A stretch of 64,000 bases of DNA. It comes from Chitinivorax sp. PXF-14. Its GTDB lineage: Bacteria; Pseudomonadota; Gammaproteobacteria; Burkholderiales; SCOH01. Positions 33,753 through 43,209 of the stretch are shown here, piece after piece (position 1 is the stretch's first letter; the number at the start of each line of letters is the position of its first letter). Both the position numbers and the translations under genes were made by a program. The notes beneath the pieces were generated by a model. That model searched no databases, was not told where the DNA came from, and saw only the letters and a program-made list of their open reading frames with translations. The DNA lies in contig NZ_JBFNXJ010000017.1 of the NCBI RefSeq assembly GCF_040812015.1, forward strand, positions 28,590 to 92,589, read 5' to 3'.

Positions 33753-34796
33753 ATGAACAACCATCCCCTGCAGGCCTATTGGAATCTGGCTGCCGCCGCC
33801 ATCCAGGCCGAGGCGCTCTCGACTGCTCTGACGCTGCGCATCTTCGAGCCACTGATCGAACTCCTGACGGCCGACGAACTGGCTGTCCGGCTTGGCTTGA
33901 ACGCCAGGAACACCGCCCACCTGCTCGATCTGCTGTGGAGCATGGGCCTGCTGGAGCGATCCACCCGCCCCGCCCTGGACCAGCTTGAATCCACCGAGCC
34001 GACCTATCGGCTCGGGGTCATCGCCCGCACCTACTTCCTACGCGCGTCGCCGGCGTGGTACGGAGACGCCTGGCTCTACCGCGAGGCCCGACTCAGGCAG
34101 GCAGCGGGACTGCTGCGGGATCAGGCGCGGCAGGGTACCCAAGCCGAAGGCGGGCAGGCCCTCGAACGCTTCGCCGAGCAGTGGGCCGCCGCTGCGCGCG
34201 GTCATCTGGCCCAGGATCAGTGCGCAGCCACCGTTCCGGCCGCGCTGGAGATCATGTCCCGGGTGCCGGAGTTCGCATCGGCGACCCGGCTGCTCGACCT
34301 GGGCGGTGGGCCGGGGTGGGTGGCCATCGAACTGGCGCGCCGACAGGATGGCATCTCCGGCGTGGTCTTCGATTTTCCGGAGGCCGTGGCCGTCGCGCAG
34401 GAGAACATCGCAACTGCGGGGCTCGCGCACCGTATCAAGGTGCTGGGCGGCGATCTGGCGATGGACGATATCGGCAGCGGCTACGACCTGATCTGGTGTT
34501 CCTCGGTGCTTCACTTCGTGCCCGATGTCGTAGCCGCGCTGCGCAAGATGCACGCGGCACTGCGGCCGGGCGGCACGCTGGTGTGCGCACACGCGGAAAT
34601 CGGCAATGATCCGTCCACCGCCGCTCAGATATTGCAGTACTACCTGCCGATGCTGATGCAGGGGCGGCATGTTGGACGGCAGGGGGACATGGGGGCGGCG
34701 ATGGCACGCGGCGGCTTCGCCCGCATCGAGAGCTTCGCCTGCGGCATGTTTCCGATGGCGCCGCTCACGGTCGTCGTCGGGCGCAAGGACGAATGA
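33753..34796 (+). CDS. O-methyltransferase of the winged-helix (COMT/HIOMT) type
   Basis: 347 residues. N-terminal dimerisation/winged-helix part (LTADELAVRLGLNARNTAHLLDLLWSMGLLERS) and a C-terminal Rossmann methyltransferase with motif I TRLLDLGGGPGWVAIELARR and a late LRKMHAALRPGGTLVCAH. This family methylates small molecules such as aromatic hydroxyls. It is 15 bases after the receptor gene and overlaps the permease start by 4 bases, so all three are one unit. No synthetase genes are present, so it may modify an imported compound. That is inference. Confidence 0.82.
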   Translation: MNNHPLQAYWNLAAAAIQAEALSTALTLRIFEPLIELLTADELAVRLGLNARNTAHLLDLLWSMGLLERSTRPALDQLESTEPTYRLGVIARTYFLRASPAWYGDAWLYREARLRQAAGLLRDQARQGTQAEGGQALERFAEQWAAAARGHLAQDQCAATVPAALEIMSRVPEFASATRLLDLGGGPGWVAIELARRQDGISGVVFDFPEAVAVAQENIATAGLAHRIKVLGGDLAMDDIGSGYDLIWCSSVLHFVPDVVAALRKMHAALRPGGTLVCAHAEIGNDPSTAAQILQYYLPMLMQGRHVGRQGDMGAAMARGGFARIESFACGMFPMAPLTVVVGRKDE

Positions 34797-35989
34797 GCAT
34801 GCCGCGATCCCTCATGCGCCAGGCCCTGTTCGGCTGGGTCAACTTTGCCCTGACGGCGCCGGGGATCTACCTCTGGGTGGGACTGCCGCTGGTCATGCGG
34901 CAGCACGGCTGGTCGGGCACCGAGATCGGCCTCTTTCAGCTCGCCGGCCTGCCGGCGGTGTTCAAGCTGTTCCTCGCCCTGCCCATCCAGCGCTGGCGGC
35001 CGGGGCGCCGCCCCGAACTGCACTGGGCATGGCTGACCGGCGCCGGCTACTTTCTGGCGCTCCTGGGTCTGGCCGCCCTGGGTGCCGACACCCACAAGGG
35101 TGCCCTCTTCGCGCTGACCTTCCTGGCGGCCCTGTGCGCCACCTGGGCGGACATCCCGGTCAATGCGCTGGCCATCCAGTTGTTTCGTCCCGAGGAGCGC
35201 CCGCTCGCCGGCGGTGTGCGCTCGGCGGTCACTTTCGCCGGTGCGGTCGTGGGCGGCGGCGTCATGCTGCTGGTCCAGCAGGCGCTCGGCTGGGCCGCGC
35301 CTTTCCTCATCCTGGGCGCCTGCCTGCTGGCGGCGCTTGCGCTGCTCGGTCTCGTGCGGGAAGAGACCCATGCGCAGAGCATGCAAGGCTTGCCGCCATT
35401 CGTCGTCTGGCGGGGGTTTTTCCGGCAGGCCGGCGCGAGAACATGGACGGTGGCGCTGCTCGGTTACTTCCCCTTCGTGGCCGCCGCCTGGCTCTACCTC
35501 AAGCCCTTGCTTCTCGACCGCGGCTTTCCCGCCAGCGAGGTCGCCTTGATCGCCGGTGTCGGCGGCGGGGCGCTCGGAGCGGCGGCGAGCCTGGCCGTCG
35601 GCTTCGTGCCGCGCACGCGCATGCCGGACGCCCTATCGCTGTCCGCCGGCGCCAATGCCGTCGCGCTCGCCCTGCTGGCCGTCGCAGCCGCGCTTGCGGC
35701 GGGGCCATGGCTGATTGGCGCCGCCGTGCTGCTGGCGGCCGCCATGGGCGTGGTCTCCTCGCTGGCCTTCGCGCTGATGATGGAATTCGCCCGCAGCGAT
35801 CTGCGAGCAGTGGACTACGGGCTGCAGGCCAGCCTGTTCACGCTCAGCCGCATTGCGGTCGCCCCGTTGGCCGGGCTGTTGCTCGACCGGCTGGGCCATC
35901 CTGGCATGCTGGGCGTGCTTGCCGTCGCCGCGCTGGTGGTTGTCTTGTCGATCTCCACACGGCGAAGATTCGGAATAGCACTGACGTGA
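34793..35989 (+). CDS. MFS permease of the RhtX/FptX siderophore type
   Basis: 398 residues, about 12 membrane helices. The start (GWVNFALTAPGIYLWVGLPLVMRQHGWSGTEIGLFQLAG) and the FKLFLALPIQR segment are like RhtX/FptX and AmpG-type permeases that move ferric siderophores across the inner membrane as single proteins. ATGA overlap with the methyltransferase. Replaces an ABC importer in this small module. Confidence 0.78.
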   Translation: MSMPRSLMRQALFGWVNFALTAPGIYLWVGLPLVMRQHGWSGTEIGLFQLAGLPAVFKLFLALPIQRWRPGRRPELHWAWLTGAGYFLALLGLAALGADTHKGALFALTFLAALCATWADIPVNALAIQLFRPEERPLAGGVRSAVTFAGAVVGGGVMLLVQQALGWAAPFLILGACLLAALALLGLVREETHAQSMQGLPPFVVWRGFFRQAGARTWTVALLGYFPFVAAAWLYLKPLLLDRGFPASEVALIAGVGGGALGAAASLAVGFVPRTRMPDALSLSAGANAVALALLAVAAALAAGPWLIGAAVLLAAAMGVVSSLAFALMMEFARSDLRAVDYGLQASLFTLSRIAVAPLAGLLLDRLGHPGMLGVLAVAALVVVLSISTRRRFGIALT

Positions 35990-36022
35990 ATTGCAGGTTC
36001 GTTGGATAAAGGGGAAGAAGCA

Positions 36023-36046
36023 CAGGCGCCCCGAAAGGGACGCCTG
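36023..36046 (+). terminator. Hairpin between convergent permease and radC genes
   Basis: CAGGCG-C-CCC GAAA GGG-A-CGCCTG, a stem of 9 pairs plus one mismatch with a GAAA tetraloop, 34 bases after the permease stop. No clear T-run on the plus strand; the minus side reads CTTCTTCCCCTTT. Confidence 0.45.
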
Positions 36047-36050
36047 CGGA

Positions 36051-36545
36051 TTACAACAAGCCAGCTTCGGCGAACGAGTACGGCGTGCCCTTGCCGACGA
36101 TGAAGTGATCCACCACACGCACATCGACGGTGTCCAGGGCGGCTCTCAGCCGGTCCGTGAGCGCACGGTCGGCGACCGAGGGCTCGGTCACCCCCGAGGG
36201 GTGCTGGTGCGCCAGGATCAGCGCCGAGGCGTTGAGCGCCAGCGCACGCTGGACAACCACCCGCGGATACACCGAAGTCTGGTCGATCGTGCCCTTGAAC
36301 AGCGGCTCGAAGGCGATCACCTGGTGCTGGCTGTCGAGGAACACGGCGGCGAAGACTTCGTTGGGTTCCGCGACCAGTTTCAGGCGCAGGTAATCACGCA
36401 CGGCGGCGGGACTGCCCAGCGACGGACCGGCCTTGAAGACGCGCGTCTCCAGCAAGGTGATGGCCTGCTGGATGATCCAGTCCTCGTGCTGGGTGGCGAT
36501 CAGGGTGAGCGACTCCGGGCGGGAGTCGGCGACGACACAAGACAT
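36051..36545 (-). CDS. radC: RadC-like JAB/MPN domain protein of ICEs
   Basis: 164 residues from the ATG at 36545 (GGAGG upstream). It is the JAB/MPN part only, without the N-terminal helix-hairpin-helix of chromosomal RadC (about 220 residues). The metal-binding motif is intact: [17 protein letters not shown] (H-x-H-P-S-G-x7-D), preceded by a [10 protein letters not shown] segment. Such short RadC proteins are common on conjugative elements. Their function is unknown; the old DNA-repair assignment is doubtful. Confidence 0.85.
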   Translation of the reverse strand: MSCVVADSRPESLTLIATQHEDWIIQQAITLLETRVFKAGPSLGSPAAVRDYLRLKLVAEPNEVFAAVFLDSQHQVIAFEPLFKGTIDQTSVYPRVVVQRALALNASALILAHQHPSGVTEPSVADRALTDRLRAALDTVDVRVVDHFIVGKGTPYSFAEAGLL

Positions 36546-36739
36546 GGCGAACCTCCAATGGATGAGATCGGAGGGCGCCTGCCCCTGGAGGGCAAACCCT
36601 CCAGGGGACAACGGGGATGGAACAGTGGAAGAACAGGCATCCACCACCACAGGCGTGGCGGCTGTTCGCGGGCAAGGATGCGGAGCGAACGGGTTCGATC
36701 AGCGCGGTCGAGCCGTGCCGTAGCCTTGAAGATCGAGGG

Positions 36740-37501
36740 CTACCTGGGCATGTCGCCGACGGACGCGGCGGGCATGTCTGGGGTGCGCGACGGCTCTGCA
36801 CCGGCGGCGAGCAGATCGAGGGCCGATAGCAGGGCGTCACCTTCGACGGGGCCGTGCAGCAAGAGGGTCCTGCCGGTCTCGCGGTCGCGCAGTTGCAATG
36901 CCGGTGTGGCGGTGACGCCGTTCTTTGCCGCTTCCGCCGCCTGGGCGCGGATCATCGCGTCGGGCCGGTCGCTGTCGAGACACTGCTGCGTGGCAGGCGT
37001 GAGGTCGGGATAGTGCAGCCCTTCGGGCAGCCCCTGTCCGTCGCCGCGCGTGCGGGCATAGACCCAATCCACGGCCTGCCAGAACGCGGCGCCGCCGCCG
37101 GTTTCTCCGATGCACTCGACCAGGCGCGCTTCGGCGGAGGCCGCCGGTTCATGCATGGCCAGCGGCAGGTGGTGCCACTGCCAGTTCACCTCGGGATGCC
37201 CGTCGATCCAGCGCTTGAGCACCGGGAAATAGGTCCGGCAGAACGGACACTCCAAATCGGCGTACTCCACCACCGTGAAACGCGCGCCGGGCCGGCCATA
37301 GCGCCAGGGCGGTCCGGAAGGGGTCGCTGGAGGCGAAGGCGTCGATGGCGCTGCGTGTGTACGGTTCGGAGGGCGAACTTCAGCTTGTGCAATGGCATGC
37401 GGGCGCAGGAAGGTCCAGGCCGCAGCGCCAAGAAGCAAGGCGGCCGTCACCAACGCGAGCGGAACGAAACGGCGGGATCGAACGAATCCGGGCAGGTGCA
37501 T
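36740..37501 (-). CDS. DsbA/DsbG-like thioredoxin-fold protein of the transfer region
   Basis: 253 residues from the ATG at 37501. A membrane anchor or signal (FVPLALVTAALLLGAAAWTF) is followed by a thioredoxin fold with active site CPFC (VVEYADLECPFCRTYF, near residue 85) and a cis-Pro region (NGVTATPALQLRDRETGRTLLLHG). It likely forms disulfides in the Cys-rich periplasmic transfer proteins such as those at 27,743 and 29,154. It starts 14 bases after the VirB4-like gene in the same run. Confidence 0.85.
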   Translation of the reverse strand: MHLPGFVRSRRFVPLALVTAALLLGAAAWTFLRPHAIAQAEVRPPNRTHAAPSTPSPPATPSGPPWRYGRPGARFTVVEYADLECPFCRTYFPVLKRWIDGHPEVNWQWHHLPLAMHEPAASAEARLVECIGETGGGAAFWQAVDWVYARTRGDGQGLPEGLHYPDLTPATQQCLDSDRPDAMIRAQAAEAAKNGVTATPALQLRDRETGRTLLLHGPVEGDALLSALDLLAAGAEPSRTPDMPAASVGDMPR

Positions 37502-37514
37502 CGTCGCCTCCCCG

Positions 37515-40403
37515 TCACGCCAACGCGTCGAGCGCGAGCGACTCGATCCCGCGGGCACGGTCGATCTTCTCGGCCACCTTGAAGGCGGCATCCAGTTCGC
37601 CAATGCCGTACTGCTGCATCAACTGGTAGCGCTCTGCCTTCTCTTCCGGCTCGGTCTGGGCCAACGCCAAGTACAGGCTGGGCGGCACCGCGCGGAACAG
37701 CACTTCCATCGACTTGGACAGGATCACGCCCTCGCTGAACTTGCCGGCCTCCTTGCGGGCGGAGAGCATCAGCGCCTTCTGCGCCGGGTTCAGCTCGCGG
37801 AAGCGCGCGATCTTCTCCACCTCGTCCGGGGGCATCGACAGGCAGATCCACCACTCGATCATGTTGAGCATCGGTTCGGCCGCCTTGGGCAGGTCGTCGA
37901 TGTTCTGGGTCGCCAGCCAGTACCAGGCGCCGAGCTTGCGCCACATCTTGGTGATCTTGACCACGTAGGGGGCGAGCAGCGGATTCTTGGTGATGATGTG
38001 CCCCTCGTCGGTGACGTTGATGATCGGCCGGCCGAGGAACTGGTCGCGCTCAGCGATGTTGTTCACCGTGTTGATGAGGCTGATGTAGGCGATCGAGAGC
38101 TGGGCGTTGTAGCCCTCGCGGGCGAAGGTCGCCAGGTCCACGATCGTGATGTCGGCCTCGGGCCAGGGCGTGCCGGGCCGATCGAACATTTCGCCGTCGA
38201 CGCCTTGGCAGAACATGTCCATGGCGTCGGCCATCTCCAGCAGCCGGGTGCGCCGTGCCTCCGGCAACGTCGCATCGCGGGCGCGTTCGCGCAGCACATC
38301 GCGCACGTCGCGCGTGAGCACGGTGCGTTTCTCCGCCACGCAGCGCTGAGCCGCATCGAGAATGCACTGGCGGATCAGGCTGCGGTCGGCGCGCGTCATG
38401 CGCGCTTCTTCCTTGTCCTCGCCACCGGTGATCATCAGGCGCGCGGTGATCTCCAGCTCGCCGAGCACGTCGCGCTGTTCGTCAGCATCGGCGACACGCG
38501 CTGCCTCGTCGCGGTCCTCGTCCAGGTCATCGGCATCCAGCGTCTGCACCTGGCTGGGCGTCTCCACCAGGCGGTGTGCATCGGCAAACGGAGCGAGGCT
38601 GACCCCGGCGCCGGGGGCGAGCTTCACGCGATGCACTGTGAGGCCCAGCCGCGCGGCGAAATCGCCGAACAGGCCAAAGCTGTTGCCCGCCTCGACGATA
38701 AAGAGGCGCGGCCGGTAGATAGCCGTCACCTGGTTCAGGATGTTGTTGAGGGTCGCGCTCTTGCCCGAGCCGGTGGGGCCGAACAGGAACAGGTGCGCAT
38801 TCATCTGCCGGTCGAGGCGATTCAAGGGATCGAAGGTGATGGGACCGCCGCCGCGGTTGAAGAAGGTGATGCCCGGATGCCCCGTCCCCTGGCTGCGCCC
38901 CCAGACCGGCGCGAGGTTCGCGGCATGTTGCGCGAACATGAGCTGGGTGTACCACTGGCGCTTGTCGAGGGCCGGGTCGAACACGCAGGGCAGCCAACGC
39001 AGGTAGCTGTTGAGCGGCGCCACCTCGTCTTCTTCGCGCACCGGTTGCAGACCGGCGTTGAGCATGACGTTGACCAGTTGCAGGCCCCGGGCGTCGAGCT
39101 GCGCCAGATCGCGCCCGCGCAGGTAGAACGCCAGCGCGCCGCGATAGAGCTTGTGCGCGCTGCCGATCAAGGTGCGCGCCTGCTGCACGTCCTGGCGGGT
39201 CTGCTCCGAAGCGAGGGTCTCGCCGACCGACTTCCTGCTCAGGTGGTTCAGGTACGCTTCCAGCACGTCCTGGGGCGTGGCAACGAGCGTGAGGCACATC
39301 ACCGTGTCTTCCGGCATCTGGTCGAACAGCGCATTGACGGCATCACCGCCCTTGCGGGTCTCCCCGGTGATGTGGCCCGTTGGCGGAGGCATGCGCAGGC
39401 GGTCCATCACGACCACCCGGTGCGGCATGCCGTCGAAGAGCCAGGTGCCGTTGCCCACGTCCGAGCCCGGCTGGCCGAAGAACAGACGTTGCGCGAAGTC
39501 GCCGCTGGCCAGCTCGATTTCCCCCTCTTCCATCTCCTCGGGATAGCGGGTCAGCGCGTAGAAGCGCTCGCGATCTTCGGCGCCCGGCCCCAGCAGCGTC
39601 GGATGGGGGTTGAGCCACCGCAGCAGCCAGTCGTGGATGTCGGCGGCGTTCATGCGCCGCGCCTTCACGCCCGCGTTTGCGAGGCCGCCCACGAGCCGGT
39701 CGCAGATCGTCGCCAGCGCCTGCTCGGGGGACTGGCCGCGGCGGGGCGATGCGGAAATGGGCGTGCGCCGATAGACCACCATGCGCACGCGCCGAACCTG
39801 GCCGCGCCACTGCAGGCGCGTCACCGTGGTGTCCTCGAACAGGCCTCCGGGCTTGGCGATCGCGCGCAGGTGGTGGGTGAAGAAGCGCAGGTAGAACTCG
39901 CTGAAGGCGCTGCCCCGGGCGCGTGGCCGCACGTAGCTGGCCAGCCCGCGCAGATAGCCATCCCAGTTCGCCTCGTCCTGGGCGTAGAGCTGGACCACCC
40001 AGGGGTTCTCGTCGAGTTCGTCGAAGGAGTCCTGCAGGGCGTTCTCCAGCGCATCGCGCGCCTGCCACAGCCAGGTCAGTTCACGCCCCTCGGTGCCGAC
40101 CGGCGCCAACTCGAAGAAGGCCGCCACCGACTGGCCGTCTTCCAGCAGCATGCACTTCGACTCGGTCAGGTATTCGACCCAGGGCAACAGATCGGCGAAG
40201 GACGGGGCCACCCCGTAGAGCGCCTGGGCGTCCGCCTCGGTGGCCGGCTTGCGGCGGCGGACGGCCAGCGCACTGCCGGGCTCGCTGATGCCATGCGTAG
40301 CCAGCATCGACACGTGCCGTGTCCAGGCGTCGTCGGCAGCTGCTTCTGCGCCGGCTGGGGTTTCGGCCTGGCGCGCCCGCAGGAAGGGAACGGACCAGGC
40401 CAT
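37515..40403 (-). CDS. VirB4/TraC-type conjugative transfer ATPase (TIGR03744-like)
   Basis: 962 residues. The Walker A motif is FLFGPTGSGKSATLNNIL at about residue 545 and the Walker B region contains INVTDEGHIIT. The N-terminal CagE/VirB4 domain and the C-terminal RecA-like domain are both present (MIEWWICLSMPPDEVEKIARF near the end). It powers pilus biogenesis at the inner membrane. ATG at 40403 overlaps the stop of the upstream lipoprotein gene (TGATG); a TTG three bases earlier is also in frame. Confidence 0.92.
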   Translation of the reverse strand: MAWSVPFLRARQAETPAGAEAAADDAWTRHVSMLATHGISEPGSALAVRRRKPATEADAQALYGVAPSFADLLPWVEYLTESKCMLLEDGQSVAAFFELAPVGTEGRELTWLWQARDALENALQDSFDELDENPWVVQLYAQDEANWDGYLRGLASYVRPRARGSAFSEFYLRFFTHHLRAIAKPGGLFEDTTVTRLQWRGQVRRVRMVVYRRTPISASPRRGQSPEQALATICDRLVGGLANAGVKARRMNAADIHDWLLRWLNPHPTLLGPGAEDRERFYALTRYPEEMEEGEIELASGDFAQRLFFGQPGSDVGNGTWLFDGMPHRVVVMDRLRMPPPTGHITGETRKGGDAVNALFDQMPEDTVMCLTLVATPQDVLEAYLNHLSRKSVGETLASEQTRQDVQQARTLIGSAHKLYRGALAFYLRGRDLAQLDARGLQLVNVMLNAGLQPVREEDEVAPLNSYLRWLPCVFDPALDKRQWYTQLMFAQHAANLAPVWGRSQGTGHPGITFFNRGGGPITFDPLNRLDRQMNAHLFLFGPTGSGKSATLNNILNQVTAIYRPRLFIVEAGNSFGLFGDFAARLGLTVHRVKLAPGAGVSLAPFADAHRLVETPSQVQTLDADDLDEDRDEAARVADADEQRDVLGELEITARLMITGGEDKEEARMTRADRSLIRQCILDAAQRCVAEKRTVLTRDVRDVLRERARDATLPEARRTRLLEMADAMDMFCQGVDGEMFDRPGTPWPEADITIVDLATFAREGYNAQLSIAYISLINTVNNIAERDQFLGRPIINVTDEGHIITKNPLLAPYVVKITKMWRKLGAWYWLATQNIDDLPKAAEPMLNMIEWWICLSMPPDEVEKIARFRELNPAQKALMLSARKEAGKFSEGVILSKSMEVLFRAVPPSLYLALAQTEPEEKAERYQLMQQYGIGELDAAFKVAEKIDRARGIESLALDALA

Positions 40404-40837
40404 CAATAGTCCTCCAACCGTTCGCCCGGCATGGCGTACTGCACTCGCTGGTAGAGCGGAAACACCGTGGTGTAGCCGGGCACCGGCACGGGGTCGGTGC
40501 CGGCCAGGTGGGGGAAGACGTACATCACCAGGTCCGGGTTCGGCAGCCGGTGGAACTGGCGGTAGATTTCGTTGGCCGCCGTGCGGGTGTAGGCCGCGTT
40601 ATTCGCCGGCGCGGCCTGCGCGTCGGCCTCGGTCAGCGGCCGGCGCAGGCCCTGGCGCGCATCGAGCAGTTGCCGGGCAGGCTGGCCCCCGCCCGCGCTG
40701 CCGCCGGTCTCCTGGTTCCAGACATCTAGCATGGTGTGATCGCCATGCGGCAGCACCTTGTCCTTGCTGGTGGCACAGCCGCCCAGCGCCGTGGCCACGA
40801 GCATGGCCACGACCGTATCAGTCCAGTTCCGACGCAT
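40403..40837 (-). CDS. Conjugative transfer region lipoprotein (TIGR03751-like)
   Basis: 144 residues from the ATG at 40837. Signal peptide with lipobox LGGC (Cys about 21), then the conserved segment TMLDVWNQETGG and a C-terminal half ending PVPGYTTVFPLYQRVQYAMPGE. It overlaps the upstream gene by 20 bases. TraV-like outer-membrane channel lipoprotein by position and family memory. Confidence 0.82.
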   Translation of the reverse strand: MRRNWTDTVVAMLVATALGGCATSKDKVLPHGDHTMLDVWNQETGGSAGGGQPARQLLDARQGLRRPLTEADAQAAPANNAAYTRTAANEIYRQFHRLPNPDLVMYVFPHLAGTDPVPVPGYTTVFPLYQRVQYAMPGERLEDY

Positions 40838-42299
40838 GGGCTTCTCCGATGCGGTGATTGACCCGGCGCCCCTTGGCGTCGTAGTCGATGTTGAGGGGCT
40901 GCTCCAGATGGACGGCGACCTTCGCGCCGGGCTGCACGTAGATGGCGGCGAAGGCCTGGCCGTAGAGCTTGTTGACCCAATCGGCCATGTCGCGCACGCC
41001 ACCGGCCAGGATGCGGCCCATGGCTTCGTTGCCCGAGATGCCGACCGTGCCGAGCGAGCCGTTGCTGTTGGAGACGACGGCCACGCTGCCGTTGTCGGAC
41101 TTGATGAGCGACGCAGCGCCGGCACCGGCCGCGGTGATCAGCGCCTGCGAGCCGAGGTACTGCTGGGCGTTGCTGCGCCGCTCGCCGGAGACGCAGGGAA
41201 TGCCGTAGGGATCGCTGATCCAGCCCAGGCCGCCCTGAGTGGCACTGCCGCCCGCGCCGTTGCCGCCGGTTTGGCCGCCGTTGCCACCCTGGCTGCGCGC
41301 GCCGTTCTCCGGCACGGTGCGGATGGTCCCGTCATGGAACACGAAGGTCACGCTGCGGATCTGGCCGCGCACGCACGAGAGCGTCCAGTCGCCCGAGGCG
41401 GTGCCGCTGACCACGGCGCCGGCCACGTCAGGGATGTCGATGCCGTTGGCGGTGAGGTTGTCCGGCCCGATCAGCACCTTGAAGGGGTACGGGTCGTTCA
41501 CTGTGCCGTCGATCGGCACGCGCCCGATCAGCGCCGTCATGGCAATCGACCCCATTAGCGTCGAGTTCGACGGCACCGTATAGACCGGCTTGGCGGGAGC
41601 GTCTACCGCGCGGCTGCCCGCATCGGCGACGGTGCTCGCAACGCTGTCGGCCGTATTGCTCAGGGTCTTCTGCGCGGGTCCGAAGCTGGTGGGAAATGTT
41701 GGGCTGCTGCTTGCGCCGCTGTTCCTGGAGGGTTTGGCGTCGTCCGGCTCCACCCAGCGCGTGCCGCTGCTGCCGCGAGCAACGCTGCCCTGGCTGCCGC
41801 CGAAGTTCTTGCCGTCGCCTTCCTCCAGGCCCAGCCCGACGGGCAAATCGGCCTGGCCGCCCTTGCCGGTGAGGCCATCGAGGCGCCGCTGCAGGTCCTG
41901 CAGCAGACTCTGCGTCTGCTGGCGGTCGCTGGCGACCTGGTCACGGTCCTGCTGCAGGCGGCCGCGCTCGCCGTCCAGGGCGGTCTGGATGCGCTGGTCG
42001 ACCGCGCTCTCGCGGGCACGCATGCGTTCGTTCTCGGCCTTCTGATTCTTGTTGTCGGTGAGCGCGGTCTGCAGCTCGTTGCGCAACTGCTTGACCTGGG
42101 CGACCAGCGTGGCAACGGTGTCGCGCGGTGTGTCGCCCTCGATGCCCAGAGCCTTCATCTCCTCGGGCGTGAGCGGATTGGCGGCGCCGGGTTGTGCGGG
42201 TTTGGCACCGCGGTCGCCCGAGAAGAGCTTGATGCCGACGAAGATCACCAGCAGCACCATCGGAATCAGCAGCCACTTGAGGAGGGGGTTACTCTTCAT
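40818..42299 (-). CDS. TraB-like transfer protein (TIGR03752-like)
   Basis: 493 residues. One N-terminal membrane helix (LLKWLLIPMVLLVIFVGIKLF), a coiled coil (VAQVKQLRNELQTALTDNKNQKAENERMRARE), a low-complexity linker, then a VirB10/TraB-like beta domain (SNSTLMGSIAMTALIGRVPIDGTVNDPYPFKVLIGPDNL) and the C-terminal VNKLYGQAFAAIYVQPGAKVAVHLEQPLNIDY. It spans inner membrane to outer-membrane core of the secretion channel. Confidence 0.87.
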   Translation of the reverse strand: MKSNPLLKWLLIPMVLLVIFVGIKLFSGDRGAKPAQPGAANPLTPEEMKALGIEGDTPRDTVATLVAQVKQLRNELQTALTDNKNQKAENERMRARESAVDQRIQTALDGERGRLQQDRDQVASDRQQTQSLLQDLQRRLDGLTGKGGQADLPVGLGLEEGDGKNFGGSQGSVARGSSGTRWVEPDDAKPSRNSGASSSPTFPTSFGPAQKTLSNTADSVASTVADAGSRAVDAPAKPVYTVPSNSTLMGSIAMTALIGRVPIDGTVNDPYPFKVLIGPDNLTANGIDIPDVAGAVVSGTASGDWTLSCVRGQIRSVTFVFHDGTIRTVPENGARSQGGNGGQTGGNGAGGSATQGGLGWISDPYGIPCVSGERRSNAQQYLGSQALITAAGAGAASLIKSDNGSVAVVSNSNGSLGTVGISGNEAMGRILAGGVRDMADWVNKLYGQAFAAIYVQPGAKVAVHLEQPLNIDYDAKGRRVNHRIGEAHASELD

Positions 42300-43209
42300 C
42301 GCGAGCGCCTCCTCCTTCGGCCTGGCCGGCCGCGGCTGCCGGCGGCAGATTCACCGCCGCGTCGATTGGCGCGACCTTCGGCAGCAGCGACTCGGCCAGG
42401 CCATGGCCACGGGTAACGAGGTAGACCACGGTGGTGTCGGCCGATTGGCCGGCGGGCCCCAGGGTCGCATGCTGGAAGGCCGCCGCGACGAAATCGCCTT
42501 GGAGCGCGCGCGGATCGAGGTTCAGCCAGCGTGCGGAGGTGTTGGTGAGTTTCACGGCCGTCACCCACTGGTCTTCGAGCCGCCACGCGGCCAGCGCCTG
42601 CGCACGCACCGGCAGCGTGAGCAGCAAGGTGTCCAGGGCCAGATTACGGCGCAGGTTTACACGGCCGATGCCGGCCACTGGCTCCACGGTCCGCAGCGGC
42701 GCATAGAGGTTCTGTGCCGCGTAGCGCGTCAACACCACGGGCACCGGGGTCGCGCGCCGCGCGGCTGCGCTGGCCGTGTCGCGGGGCTCCTCCTCGCCTG
42801 CGCTGGTGCCGGCCGGGTCGGCGGCGCGGGACGGCGGCCCGTCGCCCTCTACGATGCGCACGGGCTCCAGCGCGGGCTGGCCCGCCTTGGCCGGCTCGGC
42901 GGTGATGTCGAGCAGGATCAGCGCCCCGGATTCGGCGTCCTGCAGTTGCAGCCGCGACGGGGGAATCGGCTCGCTTGCGCGCAGGTAGATCGCACCGCCC
43001 GCGCTCTGCACCCGCAGGTGTGATCCGATGCTCTCCGGTACGCCGATGCGCATATTACGGTCGATGAAGATCACGCGCTCCTGGCCGACCACCAGGGGCA
43101 CGGCCAGGGGCAGACGCTCCCAGCGCAGGATCTCCACGGCCTGGCTGGTGGAGACGAGCCCCATGCTGAGCAGGAAGCCGGCCAGGGCCGGCAGGACAAG
43201 GCGCTTCAT
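42289..43209 (-). CDS. TraK-like transfer protein (TIGR03749-like)
   Basis: 306 residues. Signal peptide (VLPALAGFLLSMGLVSTSQAVE) then a secreted beta-rich domain (ILRWERLPLAVPLVVGQERVIFIDRNMRIGVP) and a C-terminal TraK/VirB9-like part (AWRLEDQWVTAVKLTNTSARWLNLDPRALQGDF). Overlaps the next gene by 11 bases. Periplasmic core-complex component. Confidence 0.83.
   Translation of the reverse strand: MKRLVLPALAGFLLSMGLVSTSQAVEILRWERLPLAVPLVVGQERVIFIDRNMRIGVPESIGSHLRVQSAGGAIYLRASEPIPPSRLQLQDAESGALILLDITAEPAKAGQPALEPVRIVEGDGPPSRAADPAGTSAGEEEPRDTASAAARRATPVPVVLTRYAAQNLYAPLRTVEPVAGIGRVNLRRNLALDTLLLTLPVRAQALAAWRLEDQWVTAVKLTNTSARWLNLDPRALQGDFVAAAFQHATLGPAGQSADTTVVYLVTRGHGLAESLLPKVAPIDAAVNLPPAAAAGQAEGGGARDEE

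Noticed and set aside
37392..40409. A 1005-codon open frame on the plus strand, antisense to the VirB4-like ATPase
   Set aside because: The opposite strand has Walker motifs and family features over its full length. The plus frame is an antisense artefact.
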